A stretch of DNA of 64,000 nt from Cinclus cinclus (lineage: Eukaryota; Chordata; Aves; Passeriformes; Cinclidae). This document shows positions 24,601-34,391 of this stretch, one piece after another. The DNA is taken from assembly GCF_963662255.1 (NCBI RefSeq), contig NC_085049.1, positions 28,056,142 through 28,120,141 on the forward strand. Reading direction: 5' to 3'. Numbering within the stretch: the stretch's first letter is position 1; each line of letters begins with the position of its first letter. Both the position numbers and the translations under genes were made by a program. The notes beneath the pieces were generated by a model. It ran no database searches, had not been told where the DNA came from, and saw only the letters and a list, made by a program, of their open reading frames with translations.

Positions 24601-26986
24601 TCTATGAACAAGTAAACTCTGTAGCATCTCATTCACCAAGTACCTTGACATAGTTAAGAGCAAGGAAGCTTCTTTGAGAATGATTGGAAACAAGAGAGGT
24701 TGGCGGAGACTTGTCACATGGGTTATTTCCCAAATTGCCCAAAAAGGGGGCAAGAAGAGGAAAGCTCCTTGTATTTTCTTCTAATTCCCTAAATGGAAAG
24801 GTATCTTTCTTGTGTCATCTTGACATGTTCATTTTAAGAATTCATACTTAATTGTCATGTCAGCAACAATTCTGAGCAGAAACTTTGCTTAGCTAAAATG
24901 GAAACAAAGATTTGGTTGTGGAAATATTCCTCTTTTCACAGGGAGCAAGAGACACTTTCACTCCACCTTCAACGAAGTACAGATTGGCTTGCCACTCTCA
25001 AAAGCACTGTACCAATCCACCTGTTCCCACAAAACAACCTCAGAACATCTGCATCCTTGTAGTACTGAAGTAACGAGTTGGATACACTCAGCCAAGTCTC
25101 CCACAGTGAACAAATTTCCTCTCCATCAACACTGCAAGCTGCTGTTTTGCAGATCATAACAGTCAGCTTCCCCAGATAAGGCAGCTCCTTCCTGGAAATG
25201 GAAGAAAGAGCTGCCTTATCTCAGGAAAGGGAAGATAAAAGGTCACTCTTCACTAATCGGCAAAATTCTCACCTTGAAAGCTTTGCCCCTTGATTGGCAT
25301 GGAACAACCAAGGTCATGGAACTTCTAATCAGATGCCTGCATAATTACTAAATCTTTCTTAATTATATCAGAGACCCAAGACCTCAGTGAAAAGGCAAAG
25401 CAAACAAAGAAGCCAATGAAGCCTCCTCTGTTGTTGGAGAAAATTGGTAATTAAAAGTCATGAGTGCACCAAAGAGTGAGGGAACAGCATCACAGTCACT
25501 GCTCAGTACTTGGGAGTGACTTGCATACAAAGCAGCAGGCTTGCCTCCCAAGGGAAATTACAGGGTACTGTGTTAGACAGCAGTGAGGAGAGGAAAAACA
25601 GGGAAAAATAGAGACAGAGTAACTCCTGCATCATCATCAAGAGCTTCATGTACCTCACAGAGAGGGACAGCACTGCCAACCAGGCCCAAGTCTGAGAAGT
25701 TCTTTCCACATGTTTATGGCAGCTCTAGAAAGTCTTCTCCCAGCCTTAGATCATGAACTGTTCCCCTGCTCTGAAGAGCACAAATGAAGTAGACCTTGTG
25801 TTCAACCTAATCCAGCCCACACACAGCCCTTGCCCAAAGACTATTCCAGTGGAAAACTTTTATTTCCCTCAATAATCAGAGCTCAGCCTTAGAGACTGCT
25901 CTTTCTCCAGAGGCCACCCTTCGAAGTTTCACTATCAGAAACTACAGAACTTAAATCTACCCTCAAAAAAAAGGTCCAAAACTCAAAAAAAGACAATGTC
26001 ATGACCCTGTTCACAACATAATAAATTAAACTAGATAGCCATGGGACCTGTTGAAACCAAAGCATGTCCTTTTACTAATTAGACTATGAGAAGATAAACG
26101 CTGATCTGTTTCCTTCCCAATGATACACCATCTCAGAGAACCGAGATGGCAAAGATGGCACTGGATGGGAAAAAGGCACCATGTTATTAACCATCATTTG
26201 CAAGCAAACACAAGAATCTCTCTCATCTGCTATACAGACAGTCTTACAGATCCAATCTTAGAGAGTATCATATGCAAGAGGTACCAAGCCTGGACCATAT
26301 CCTTGAAAATATGAACTTTGATGGATTATGATACTGTGGCAAGAAACCCAGTCCGACTCAGCGCACTCAGCCCTTCCAACACACAAAAAGGGAAGTGTGA
26401 AACACCAGAAGCCTAAAGAGAACAGTTTGTTGCAAAGATCAGAACAAAGAGACATTTACTACTTCACTGCTTCAAGTATAATGACCCAAAATAACGCATC
26501 TTCATGATACTCTTAAATAACTTCCCTTTAATACATGAGCAAGAAGGAATAAAGGATAAGTGCAGCAGAAGCAGTAATGCAATTTGTGGAAGTCTGCCAC
26601 TGAATAAAAAATTAATAACCAACAATCTATGGCTAACTGCAGCCATTTCATTATGCTTAACTTTGACAGACTCGAATCTAATAAACTTGTATTGAAGTGC
26701 ATCTGGTCCTTTTTCATCCCTTTTCTGAACTTCCATCGCTTACCAACACCATGCCCTTTCACTGCTGCAACCTAATCCCTGTACTCTGGTTTGTAATGCT
26801 GAATACTAAGCACCCAACCCCCAGGAGAGCACTGTACCTGTTGAAGATATCGCCCGACACCTTCTGCAGATACTGAAGTGCATCTGCCACCTGCTGCACA
26901 GCCTCCTCTCTGCGTAGGTCTGGCTGGATCAGGGGCACTGAGTATGTCTGGCCTTCCAAAAAGTGCTTCTGGGCTACTGTGGCCAT
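572..26986 (-). CDS. WASHC1: WASH complex subunit 1 (WASHC1), nine coding exons, C-terminal exon outside window
   Basis: WASHC1 is the nucleation-promoting subunit of the WASH complex. It activates Arp2/3 on endosomes to build branched actin for retromer-dependent sorting. The coding segments, in order, are 26986-26838, 10166-10055, 9359-9213, 4718-4582, 3663-3528, 2455-2251, 1758-1594, 1378-1220 and 640-572. Every junction has GT-AG ends and the phases match, giving 426 codons without a stop. Residues 1 to about 165 form the WASH homology domain, with [12 protein letters not shown] near residue 21. A central tubulin-binding region follows, then 12 consecutive prolines at 304-315 and a second proline run. 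A WH2 helix ([19 protein letters not shown]) lies near 370-388, and the start of the central Arp2/3 helix ([14 protein letters not shown]) at 413-426. The human protein is about 465 residues, so roughly 40 acidic C-terminal residues lie beyond position 1. The family assignment is near certain. Confidence 0.97.
1220..1378 (-). CDS. WASHC1: WASHC1 exon 9, WH2 motif
   Basis: Acceptor CCCTTCAG|CTTCAG and donor GAACAAG|GTACTG. It encodes Ala351 to Gln403 plus one base of Val404. The WH2 actin-binding helix ([20 protein letters not shown]) is followed by the LRSV linker and a strongly basic/glutamine segment, [15 protein letters not shown]. The acceptor is a tandem NAG-type site: a second AG six bases downstream would keep the frame and drop Ala-Ser. 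Confidence 0.96.
1594..1758 (-). CDS. WASHC1: WASHC1 exon 8, polyproline region
   Basis: Acceptor CATGTTTCAG|ATCTTC and donor CCTGCAG|GTAAGG. It encodes residues 297-350 plus split codons at each end. After LQGAELL come twelve consecutive prolines, then VMPTHV and a second run PPPPPLPQP. Such tracts bind profilin-actin and SH3 domains in WASP-family proteins. The coding run is C-rich on the minus strand, so the plus strand carries a dense G tract at 1,701-1,735. Confidence 0.95.
2251..2455 (-). CDS. WASHC1: WASHC1 exon 7
   Basis: Acceptor GTTTCTTTAG|GTTGCT and donor CAACCAG|GTATTC. It encodes residues 228-295, opening [19 protein letters not shown] and ending [12 protein letters not shown], plus one base of Asp296. 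The LPDLPGI and GPGIAPSAP stretches are WASH hallmarks, proline-rich and low in predicted structure. No frame-wide ATG is present, so it was found by translating between splice sites. Confidence 0.95.
3528..3663 (-). CDS. WASHC1: WASHC1 exon 6
   Basis: Acceptor TGCCCTTAG|ATACAAG and donor CGACAG|GTGAAG. The first base completes Leu182. It then encodes [19 protein letters not shown] through [11 protein letters not shown] (residues 183-227), which lies in the central region reported to bind tubulin in mammalian WASH. Confidence 0.96.
4582..4718 (-). CDS. WASHC1: WASHC1 exon 5
   Basis: Acceptor CTTCTTGCAG|GAAAAG and donor AACCT|GTGAGA. It encodes [13 protein letters not shown] through LLLFNTTEN (residues 137-181) plus two bases of Leu182. 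The acidic run EDDAEEGLG and the serine-rich SSLSSLLLF segment are characteristic of WASH. The next base past the exon would give a stop in the unspliced frame, so the splice is needed. Confidence 0.96.
4719..9212 (-). other. WASHC1: WASHC1 intron between exons 4 and 5
   Basis: A 4.5 kb intron. It holds an AT-rich stretch around 6,050-6,500 and a G run near 6,661-6,671. A CpG-poor but C-rich stretch lies at 7,700-8,450, where both strands have unremarkable open frames of up to 132 codons. No exon, RNA gene or clear transposon was recognised. Confidence 0.7.
9213..9359 (-). CDS. WASHC1: WASHC1 exon 4
   Basis: Acceptor CTCCATAG|GTATTTTCC and donor CTGCAG|GTAAGG. The exon is 147 bp and exactly 49 codons in phase 0 (residues 88-136). 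It opens [16 protein letters not shown] and ends [10 protein letters not shown]. It has no ATG near its start and is flanked by stops, so it only emerges by splice-aware reading. The segment matches the highly conserved [10 protein letters not shown] part of the WASH homology domain. Confidence 0.95.
10055..10166 (-). CDS. WASHC1: WASHC1 exon 3
   Basis: Acceptor CCTCCTAG|G and donor ATTAAG|GTAGTG. It completes Arg50 and encodes [19 protein letters not shown] through [10 protein letters not shown] (residues 51-87), a charged helical segment of the WASH homology domain. The exon is separated from exon 2 by a 16.7 kb intron and from exon 4 by only 695 bp. It ends in phase 0. Confidence 0.96.
10500..10916 (+). 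mobile_element. Endogenous retrovirus LTR fragment (passerine type)
   Basis: I recognise the arrangement from a common songbird LTR family. CCAAGGGATGTTCCAGACCA precedes a TATA box (GTATATAAAC, 10,592-10,601). Then come GGTGGTGAGCAACTG, CATCACTTGTATTTCTTTTG, a T-rich segment with ATC repeats, CTGTTCTTATCTCAACCCA, TTTTCTCACTTTTACCCTTC, and GCTGTGTGGTGCTTAGTTGC. The right end is near 10,916. The left end is uncertain. No internal viral genes are present. Orientation is plus, antisense to WASHC1. Family identity comes from memory and was not searched. Confidence 0.75.
16345..16732 (-). mobile_element. CR1 LINE 3' fragment
   Basis: The left edge has TAGAATCACAGAATCATAGA followed by TTTGGCTTGGAAGGGACC, the reverse complement of the CR1 3' terminus. 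Phrases such as CTCCAGGCTGAACAACCCCA near 16,683 match the usual interior. It is 5'-truncated, as is normal for CR1, and lies in WASHC1 intron 2 in the same orientation as the gene. Confidence 0.93.
17694..18253. mobile_element. Solo LTR with target-site duplication
   Basis: A 560 bp element begins TGTCTTGGTTTG and ends GCAAGCCAAGACA, so it has TG...CA ends within a perfect 8-base terminal inverted repeat (TGTCTTGG/CCAAGACA). The 5 bases CCCAT occur immediately before (17,689-17,693) and immediately after (18,254-18,258), a target-site duplication. No internal retroviral sequence is present, so it is a solo LTR left by recombination. Five-base duplications are typical of ERVL-like elements. 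The interior matches my memory of a songbird LTR. It lies in WASHC1 intron 2. Transcriptional orientation was not settled. Confidence 0.88.
18467..18474. promoter_or_regulatory. Consensus CRE in WASHC1 intron 2
   Basis: TGACGTCA, about 210 bp right of the solo LTR. Sequence match only, no sign of a promoter around it. Confidence 0.25.
20560..20610. repeat. AT-rich duplicated block
   Basis: TGGAAT(G/A)TTATATATATGT occurs twice, about 30 bp apart, joined by further TA alternation. Simple-sequence slippage is likely. Confidence 0.8.
21533..21588. repeat. Short tandem repeat, 24-bp unit
   Basis: GTAGAGCTATCACTTTGTG occurs at 21,533 and again at 21,557, with a partial third ATCACTTTGTA at the right. 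A local duplication in WASHC1 intron 2. Confidence 0.9.
25174..25221. other. Hairpin with a 14-bp perfect stem
   Basis: AGATAAGGCAGCTC pairs perfectly with GAGCTGCCTTATCT. CTTCC and GGAAG extend the stem after a three-base bulge, leaving a seven-base loop. Each arm carries a GATA-type AGATAAGG. It lies in WASHC1 intron 2. Confidence 0.85.
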
Positions 26987-26991
26987 TGTGC
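26838..26991 (-). CDS. WASHC1: WASHC1 exon 2, contains the start codon
   Basis: A pyrimidine-rich acceptor (TTCTTTCCCTTAG) ends at 26,992. The exon opens with GCACA and then ATG at 26,986 to 26,984. It encodes residues 1 to 49, beginning [19 protein letters not shown] and ending SGDIFN, plus two bases of Arg50. The donor is AACAG|GTACAG. The open frame continues upstream past the acceptor with another ATG at 27,028, but that stretch is intron, and the human protein likewise begins a short distance before the GQTY motif. This is the N-terminal part of the WASH homology domain, which assembles with the other complex subunits. Confidence 0.96.
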
Positions 26992-29900
26992 CTAAGGGAA
27001 AGAACAAATAGGTCATTACAGTAAACACACTGCCATTTTATCACAGCAGTTATTCAGGCAATTCACTTTCTGCTCCACTAATTATTTTAAGAAAGCATTT
27101 GCAACAGAATTGGCGAGCTGAGGAGAATGACACAAGCAGGAAGGCTGACACATTGGATTTTTAATACAGTAAAGGCAGCTACAGTGAGGTGGGAATCTCT
27201 TGCTTATCCAAATGTTCTTGGAAACCGTGATTTTATTTTAGCATGCTACTTAACAAATCTCTGCTCAGTACTATGCTGAAAACAAAGACCAAAGTTAGAA
27301 GTAAAGTCAGTTCAGAGTGGCAACAAGACTCATCAGAAATCACCCTGTCCCCTCCTCCCTGTCCTCATATTCCACGTGGATCAGGTCATCCAACCCTATT
27401 AGCAAAAGGCAGTATTTCATTTTACACTTCTGCTCCAAGAAGCACACCATCAAGTCCTTCCAAGAATAGGAGCCATGAAATTACAAGGCATGCTTGGGCA
27501 CATAACCCCTTGATCCAAGTAGGTTAATGAGAGTTCTTCCATTCTGACTCTCAGGAGCTGTCTGTCTGTTGCTTCTGGTGACTGGATATTTCCTTAGTAA
27601 CTATCTTGAAAGAAGCCTCCTTATTTTCGAATCCCTTCACATCTCAAGTCCAACCAGTCACCAGAATGTTTCAGTTGTGTGCCACATAGTCGTGTGACAC
27701 ACACCAGAGCTGTATGCACACTTTTGGAAGCAGCTGGGCCAGTACCACTGCTCTACAGCTCAGTGAGGAGACCCACCCATCACTCATGTTTCCATCCTGA
27801 GCCTTGCCCACCTCTCCCTCAGCAATTCCCAAAAAAGTTTGCCTCCCATGTCTTTACTCACAAAAATAACAAAAAAGTTCCTGGGAGTTAGAAGAACATA
27901 AGAAAAAAAAATCCATTTCTCTGAGCATATTAGAAATTGCAAACTCACAAATATATTACTGTTAGGACATTCTGAAGAATGAACAGAGTAGAGTTTCCAT
28001 ACAGTTTTCTAACTCAAATTCTACTGCTAGATCTTTACAACTCCCTTCGTTCCTGTTTTGTCTGTGCCTCTTCTCATTCAGGCTGTAAAAACCACACCAT
28101 TTACAGGGGTTCATTACAGAGTTTCATCACACAGAGCTCAGTACATCCATATAAGAAAATATTCATTAAGCTGAGGAGAGGAAAAATAAAGGAGAATGAA
28201 AACCCAAGGTATCAGAAACAGCGCTATCTCAGGATGCACCACATTCCCTTTGTGGCACTTGAAGTTGGCAGCAGCTAGTTCAGAGAGCAGTGCTGTGTGC
28301 AACCTGCATTCCTGGCTCTATAGCAGTGCAGGCTGAGAATAACATAAATACAACCCATAAATCAGGAGCCTGAAGAGATAGTCACAACATTTAAAAAAAA
28401 CAGTTTAATATGTGAAAATTAACGGGGTCTTCACAGATTCTTTCAATTCCCTATCTTGCTTCAAGAAACAAAGATACCAGATTAGGGTTGCCTGCAGCCA
28501 TTTCTGTGTATTTAAGAAACACCATCCACCCTCTCCAAATTTTTCCTTTAAGATGAAACCACAGTAGGGTAGGAAAAGCTTTCTGTAAATGTGATATGGC
28601 TGTTACTTAAGGGTATTATTTTGGGATGTGGGGTTTGCTGAGTTGCTTTGGGGTTTTTTTGGTGGGGGTGTTTAGTAATGAATCATATGAGATGTAAGGG
28701 CACGTAGAAGCCTTTCCACAGTTAACAAATTTGCAAGATCAAGCCCAGCCATTAAAAAGCTGGCTCTGTTGCCAGTCTAGGAAGCCTAGACCTATTCTGT
28801 TTCATTTCATGCATCACTGGCAGCCAGACTCAGTATCTGCACTCTTTAGCGGCAATGTTTGCACACTGATTAGTCTTCTTCACTGGGCCTACTCTGCAGA
28901 CAGGAAATTATTATTTATAGCTGTAAAGCATACAAGTTAATCTGAGAGGAGTACAGCTAATTTAGACACAGCAGTTTTTGATCTGCTGACCACAATCAAG
29001 CTTCAATACTTTTCCTTTCAAATCTACTATTTGACTGTCACCACAGAATAAAGCGACCAGACAACACAGCAAGGACGTGGTTATGAGTTACTCTGGCCCC
29101 AGCAGCAAAAGGAGTTTATAGTCCTCCTTGCCACTGGTCAAAACTCTGCCATTCCATCAGTGCTGCTGATATTTGGGATGCCTATTTTTAACTCATATCA
29201 GTTCAGTGACCCGATTTACCACAGTCAGATAAACAGCTGTAACTGTCCAGTCATAAAACATAGTGGGAAGCAGGGGCAAGAAGGAAACTTCAGAAACTTG
29301 TTTCATTATCAAAACCATTCCTGTGTAAAGGTAATCCTGAGAAAGCCAAGATTTTCACCTCCTGAGGGCAGAGGAGATTGTACAGCCCCAATATAATCTC
29401 TCAGACTCTTCACCAATCCTAATTCTCCAAGTGTCCTTTCTAAAACCAAGCTCAGTTCAGCTGCTGACTGACAGATGCTCCCACTCAGAAGCAGCACTCC
29501 TTTAGCTACTCCCAAACCATTTATTTCCCTGCAGTCAGAAGCTACAGACTCTCCTTCAGACCCCACTGCTCCCTTGCAAAGAGAGGAGCACCCAGTACTG
29601 AGCAAGGCAGGAAAATCCCTGGGTGCTCCTGCTCAGACTGTCACAGTTTGTTTGTCTGTCAGTAAACGTCACCTTCACAGGTTCTCAATGAAGACTCTCA
29701 AATGAGCTCCAGAGTCTCACCTTTCCTAAAACAACCCACAGTGGAGAAATATGGCAGACTCTGGAAACTACTGCCAGAGACAGGTACAAGAGACAACTCT
29801 TTCTGTGCAAGGGAACAAGTGGGAGATCTACAGCAAGGAGGTAAAACAGCAACAACTAAATTACTAGACTTGGGCAAAATCCCATGCTACAGCTGCTATT

Positions 29901-32024
29901 TGTTACCTCTTAGGACCAAACTAATTGGAGAAATAAGCCAGTTTTACCAACAATTTGAGTAAGGGCCTCACCACAGGGTTAGAATAAAAGGAGAATTGCT
30001 TCACATAACAGAGAGAGACTGCAGGAATAAGGAATGTTTTAAAAGGGAAAATTCAAAATATTCCCAGCAGAAGCCAGGAAGGAGAGCAAACACTGAAGGA
30101 GAGTAAGACTGACTCTTCCTTTATGTCAGACTCCAATGCACTGAGAAGGAAGCAGCACATTTTCTTGCCATGCTGCACTATCAGAATTAGTACATTAAAA
30201 AATAAAAAAAAGAGAGCTGCCATGTTAAAATATGTCAACTCTTCCACCCTATCCAACGGGTGCCAAGCCTTCATGTAACATGAACAGCAAAGGTGCAAAT
30301 AAACTGCTTATATCTTACATATAGAAGGGACTTTCAGCAAAGCAACAAACTGGTTCCAGTATCACTCCAGAATCTTACAAAGGTAGCTGGTGTGTTTCCT
30401 CAGTAAGTACAGCATGCTGGAATTATGGCAGCTGACATGAAATACTCTGATGCTACAGTGAGAAATGTCAGAAAACCCAAGAGGTTTAATCATTACTGAC
30501 CATCAATGGGTCACACAAAGCAGAAGAAACAGCAACCCAGAGCTGCTGCCTCTTTTTTAATTTTTTTTTGTGATCAGGCTCTGGAGGCAGCATCTGGGGG
30601 CTCCAGCCATTTTTTATTCAATTATTTTTTCTATGTCAACTTTCATGATCAAGACAAATATGCTCTGGTGTTATATAATAACCTTATTTGCCTTATTAAA
30701 GTGAAAACAAAGAGAAAAAGGTCGTTTTCTCACTGCACCACCTGCTTTCAAGTGCTATGTCCTGATTTAGAAGTTCTGACTAAATATCCTGATTGCTTAG
30801 ATTTGCACTTGTGCCTCAAGCTGTCTGTGCTTTTTACCTCAGGTAAGCCAGTCCAAAGCTCCTCAGGGCTTGTGGCTATTCCTCCTCACTCAAAGCTGTT
30901 CTCTATGAAGGACTGACCATTGGGATGATTATCTAAAAAAAACAAAAAAAAAACAAAAAACCCACAACCTTAAAATATCTTAGTTTTCCAAAGGAACATA
31001 AACAAAGGCAATATTTAAAAAATTAGCTTGGCTGCCCTTAACATAAGCAGAATATAAAGCTATATACAAGCACTTAGCTGACATGTACTTTGCTGTGAAA
31101 ATAAAGGGAGAATAAGGCAAGCCATCCACAATACCTGCTTCATTAACATTTTTCAAGAAGCTAGAAAGGGCAGGCTCAGGGGAGAAGAGGGATTAAATAC
31201 TTTGAAGAAAAAACCAGTGTGTATACTACAAAGCTAACAGTGGCTGCTTTAGCAATTACTATGCTGCTGCTTCTGCCACTGCACTGGAAAAACAGCAAGA
31301 ACTAGAGGCCTTTAAGTCCCACAGGTAGTAACATCTCTAGAAATAAGTGACAGGCTATCTCTAACCCTATGTCTCTCTTTTGTAGGATCCTAATAAAAGA
31401 TCAATGCCTTGGAGCCACCTGTGAGGACATGGGGAACAGCAATATGCAATAAAACACAAGTCTGCATATCCCTCACCACACAGCACTACCCCACTAGCAC
31501 CAGTATGGTTCCAAAGTGGGAACAGACCAAGCCACAAATGAACCACAGGTTAAGATCAAACATACTCAAAAGATGGAGCAGACAGGCTCTGGAAATATCA
31601 GAACGTGCTATCTCCTCTGATAGAGGAAAGTCACATCCAAAACTTGGTTAACCATGAGAAGTCATCCCAAATTCCTCCCTGAGAGTACTTTCTTACATGC
31701 AATACTTTCTACCATGTCTACCTGGGCAAAGATCTTCCCATGGTCAAATCTTCTAGCATATTCAAGTCATACCTTGATTGTTCTGAAGCCTTACCTAGAG
31801 GCTATCCCAACAAAATATCAGAATTAAATCCTCCAAGGGAAAAATAAGAACAATATAAAAAGTTAATTAGAACACCTTGCCCTCCACAGATAAAGCATAC
31901 TCCTATGAGTTTACCAGCTGCAAAAACAGAGAACTGTATTTCAAAAAGAGACTTGAAAAGCTAGAAAAGCAAAATATGTCACTGCATATGACATGCTGTT
32001 CAGGGACAGGATAAGGCAGTGTGC

Positions 32025-32038
32025 ACACACACACACAG
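32025..32038. repeat. (CA)n short microsatellite
   Basis: About seven CA units in WASHC1 intron 1. Confidence 0.9.
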
Positions 32039-34370
32039 ATGTAGACACTGAAACAAAAGCTAGAAATTGTTCAAATGCAGCACAGGAGCTTATATACATG
32101 TCCTATTATTATGCAGCATACAATCATTCTGCCCTGTGTTGACATTCATAGGAGGGGATGAAATTTAGTCCTCCAGCAGAGCACACAAGAGGCAACTACC
32201 CTGGACAGGAGAGCAGGATGCATTTCCAGCAGTGAGATGAGAGGTTCACCACAGTCCCTGCGCTAATCCAACTTTACCTTTTTTTGTAGGATGCAAGGTT
32301 GGGGAAGGAGAGAAGCACTTTGATAAATTAAGAGGATGAAAAGTCTATTTATATTTTTTAATTAACCATCTTCTACAGTGTTATTAAGCAGCAATCAAAG
32401 ATGCAGACGCTACTGATTTGATTGGCAAGAAGTACACTGTGCTGAATATTAAGGAACTCTGCCCCTATAAATAGGTCTAATCACCATCTGAAGGCTGCAA
32501 GTGATGAAAGAAAGACTCTAATTAGGCCCCCTAGCAGGCTGTACTCTGCCAGGGTGCTCATGTTACTAGATGTTTCTTATAGTAGCACCCTCAAACTCCA
32601 TTGTAGATGTTACTGCTTTGGTCTCAAGACCTCTAGTAGCTATTTTAGACAAGAGTGGGGTTTCTCCATCTTTGGAGTGCTAGGCATCAGATGGGATTTT
32701 GCCTCCCAGTGCTATTTCTGGAACAAAAGGATTCTCCATTCCAGCTGTCCCATCCCGCCCACCATCAAGGAGTGAATTAAACTGAGGAGCTAGAGTTCCC
32801 CAGACACAGAAACTAGCAACAGGTGCAGAAAAGTAAAAAGCTTGAGAAGCCATCATTCTCCCTCCCTCCCACGAGCACACCATGGCCCAATCTATATCAC
32901 AAAGTTACTTAAACCACAGCTGTAAAAGCCTTTTCTACTCATCCCCTCCAGCTTTAGAGGATACTTACTCAACCTCAATCTTTCAGCCTATCCTTACAGT
33001 ATAGCATTACCTCAGAAGAATAGCAGGAATGAAAAGTTTGTGTAGAAAATGAATCCTATAGGGCATCTCCTGCTCCCACAACTGCGCATTGATATGGGAC
33101 TACCTGAACAGCCAAAACCTTTTCAAAAGGAGTCAGCCTCACATCAGCCCATGGCCCTGCAGAAGCAGCAGAGCACTGAGGAGCCTGAAAGTCTGCAGGA
33201 TTACCTGAAGAAAAGCACTGACCTGTCAAAAATCTCCTTCAGAAAGTGTTTAAGGCAGCAAGCAGCATTTAAGCACCTCCTTCTCAAGAAGCCAGAACCT
33301 GTTAAAAACACCTTTGGCTCAGACACTTTGTTTTGAAAGAAACAGTAGCTGTGGCAGCTATTACAGGTGAAATCTGGAGACTCCCCTTTACCCTAAAAAC
33401 TTCTCAGAGCCACTTTGTCGGTTTGTCACATACTGCCATATTCCACCTAGGCTTAAGAGAAAGAATCAAAATTTGAGATCTCAGACCCCAGCCTTACAAT
33501 AGCATGTGGCAACTCCTTGGCAAAATACTTGAAATTTAAAGATGGATTAGATACAACAGATTATACTGACTGTCCAGAAGAAAGAATGCTATTGCATTAA
33601 ATTTTTTTAAGAGAATCTGAAAAGTAGAGACTTACAAGAATTTAGAGGTGCACTTCAATCCTGCCAGCTCCATAAGCTAAGACCCCCTCTAAGCCTCCAC
33701 TGTCTTCAGGACAATCTTTCCCCTCAACCCCTTAACTGTTTCGTTAAGTACAGGCAGCCTCCCTTCACTGCCTCACCTTGCTGAGAAAGCCCTGTCCTCT
33801 AAGCACAGGCTGAAATTGATTTCCTCCAGCTGGATACATAAAGCTCATTTTGACTGACAGATGTTGATACCTAAAGTTAATCAGAAAATCCCCTCTGCGA
33901 CTGCCACCTTTGGCTCTCATCAGTAATGGAAACAATCAGATGCTGTAATGAACAATTGATCTGATTCCAGGGCAGGATATTCAGCTGACCACAAACACTC
34001 TGCTAACTGCCTGCCTTCCCTTCCAATAACTATTTATTACAAAGGAAGCCTAAACAAATAGCTTAGCTATACCTACTATACACACATAACTAAAATTGAG
34101 AATCCCATCCCAAACACCCAGACACAACTCTTTTCTCTTTGATTTCCTAAATGGGAGCACTTTGGTTTTGTATGCCTGAAGTACACAGAAGCCACTGGCT
34201 ATGCAAAGTCCTCTAGAGAGCAATATCTCTGCAATAGGTTCTCTTAAACAACGGAATTCCAAAACCAGGCTACCCAGAATGCTGCTGTAGAGCTTCCTGC
34301 AGAATGTCTGGAGCGTCTCATTTTCACTATCAGACCACAGCAATACTTACTTCCAGAAACACACCATGTA

Positions 34371-34391
34371 AAAAAAAAAAAAAAAAAAAAT
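34371..34391. repeat. A homopolymer tract
   Basis: About twenty consecutive A bases in WASHC1 intron 1. No adjacent retrocopy was recognised. Similar A tracts occur at 40,140-40,158 and 55,064-55,081. Confidence 0.9.

Larger units (their letters stand above)
10167..26837 (-). other. WASHC1: WASHC1 intron 2 (16.7 kb)
   Basis: The longest intron in the gene, between the start-codon exon and exon 3. It contains an LTR fragment at about 10.5-10.9 kb, a CR1 at 16.35-16.73 kb, a solo LTR at 17,694-18,253, short tandem repeats near 20,570 and 21,533, and a hairpin at 25,174-25,221. The remaining sequence is unremarkable AT-rich intron with short, non-conserved-looking open frames. Confidence 0.8.

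Noticed and set aside
26987..27028. Upstream in-frame ATG giving a WASHC1 N-terminal extension
   Set aside because: It lies beyond a strong splice acceptor at 26,992, and the extension does not resemble the family.
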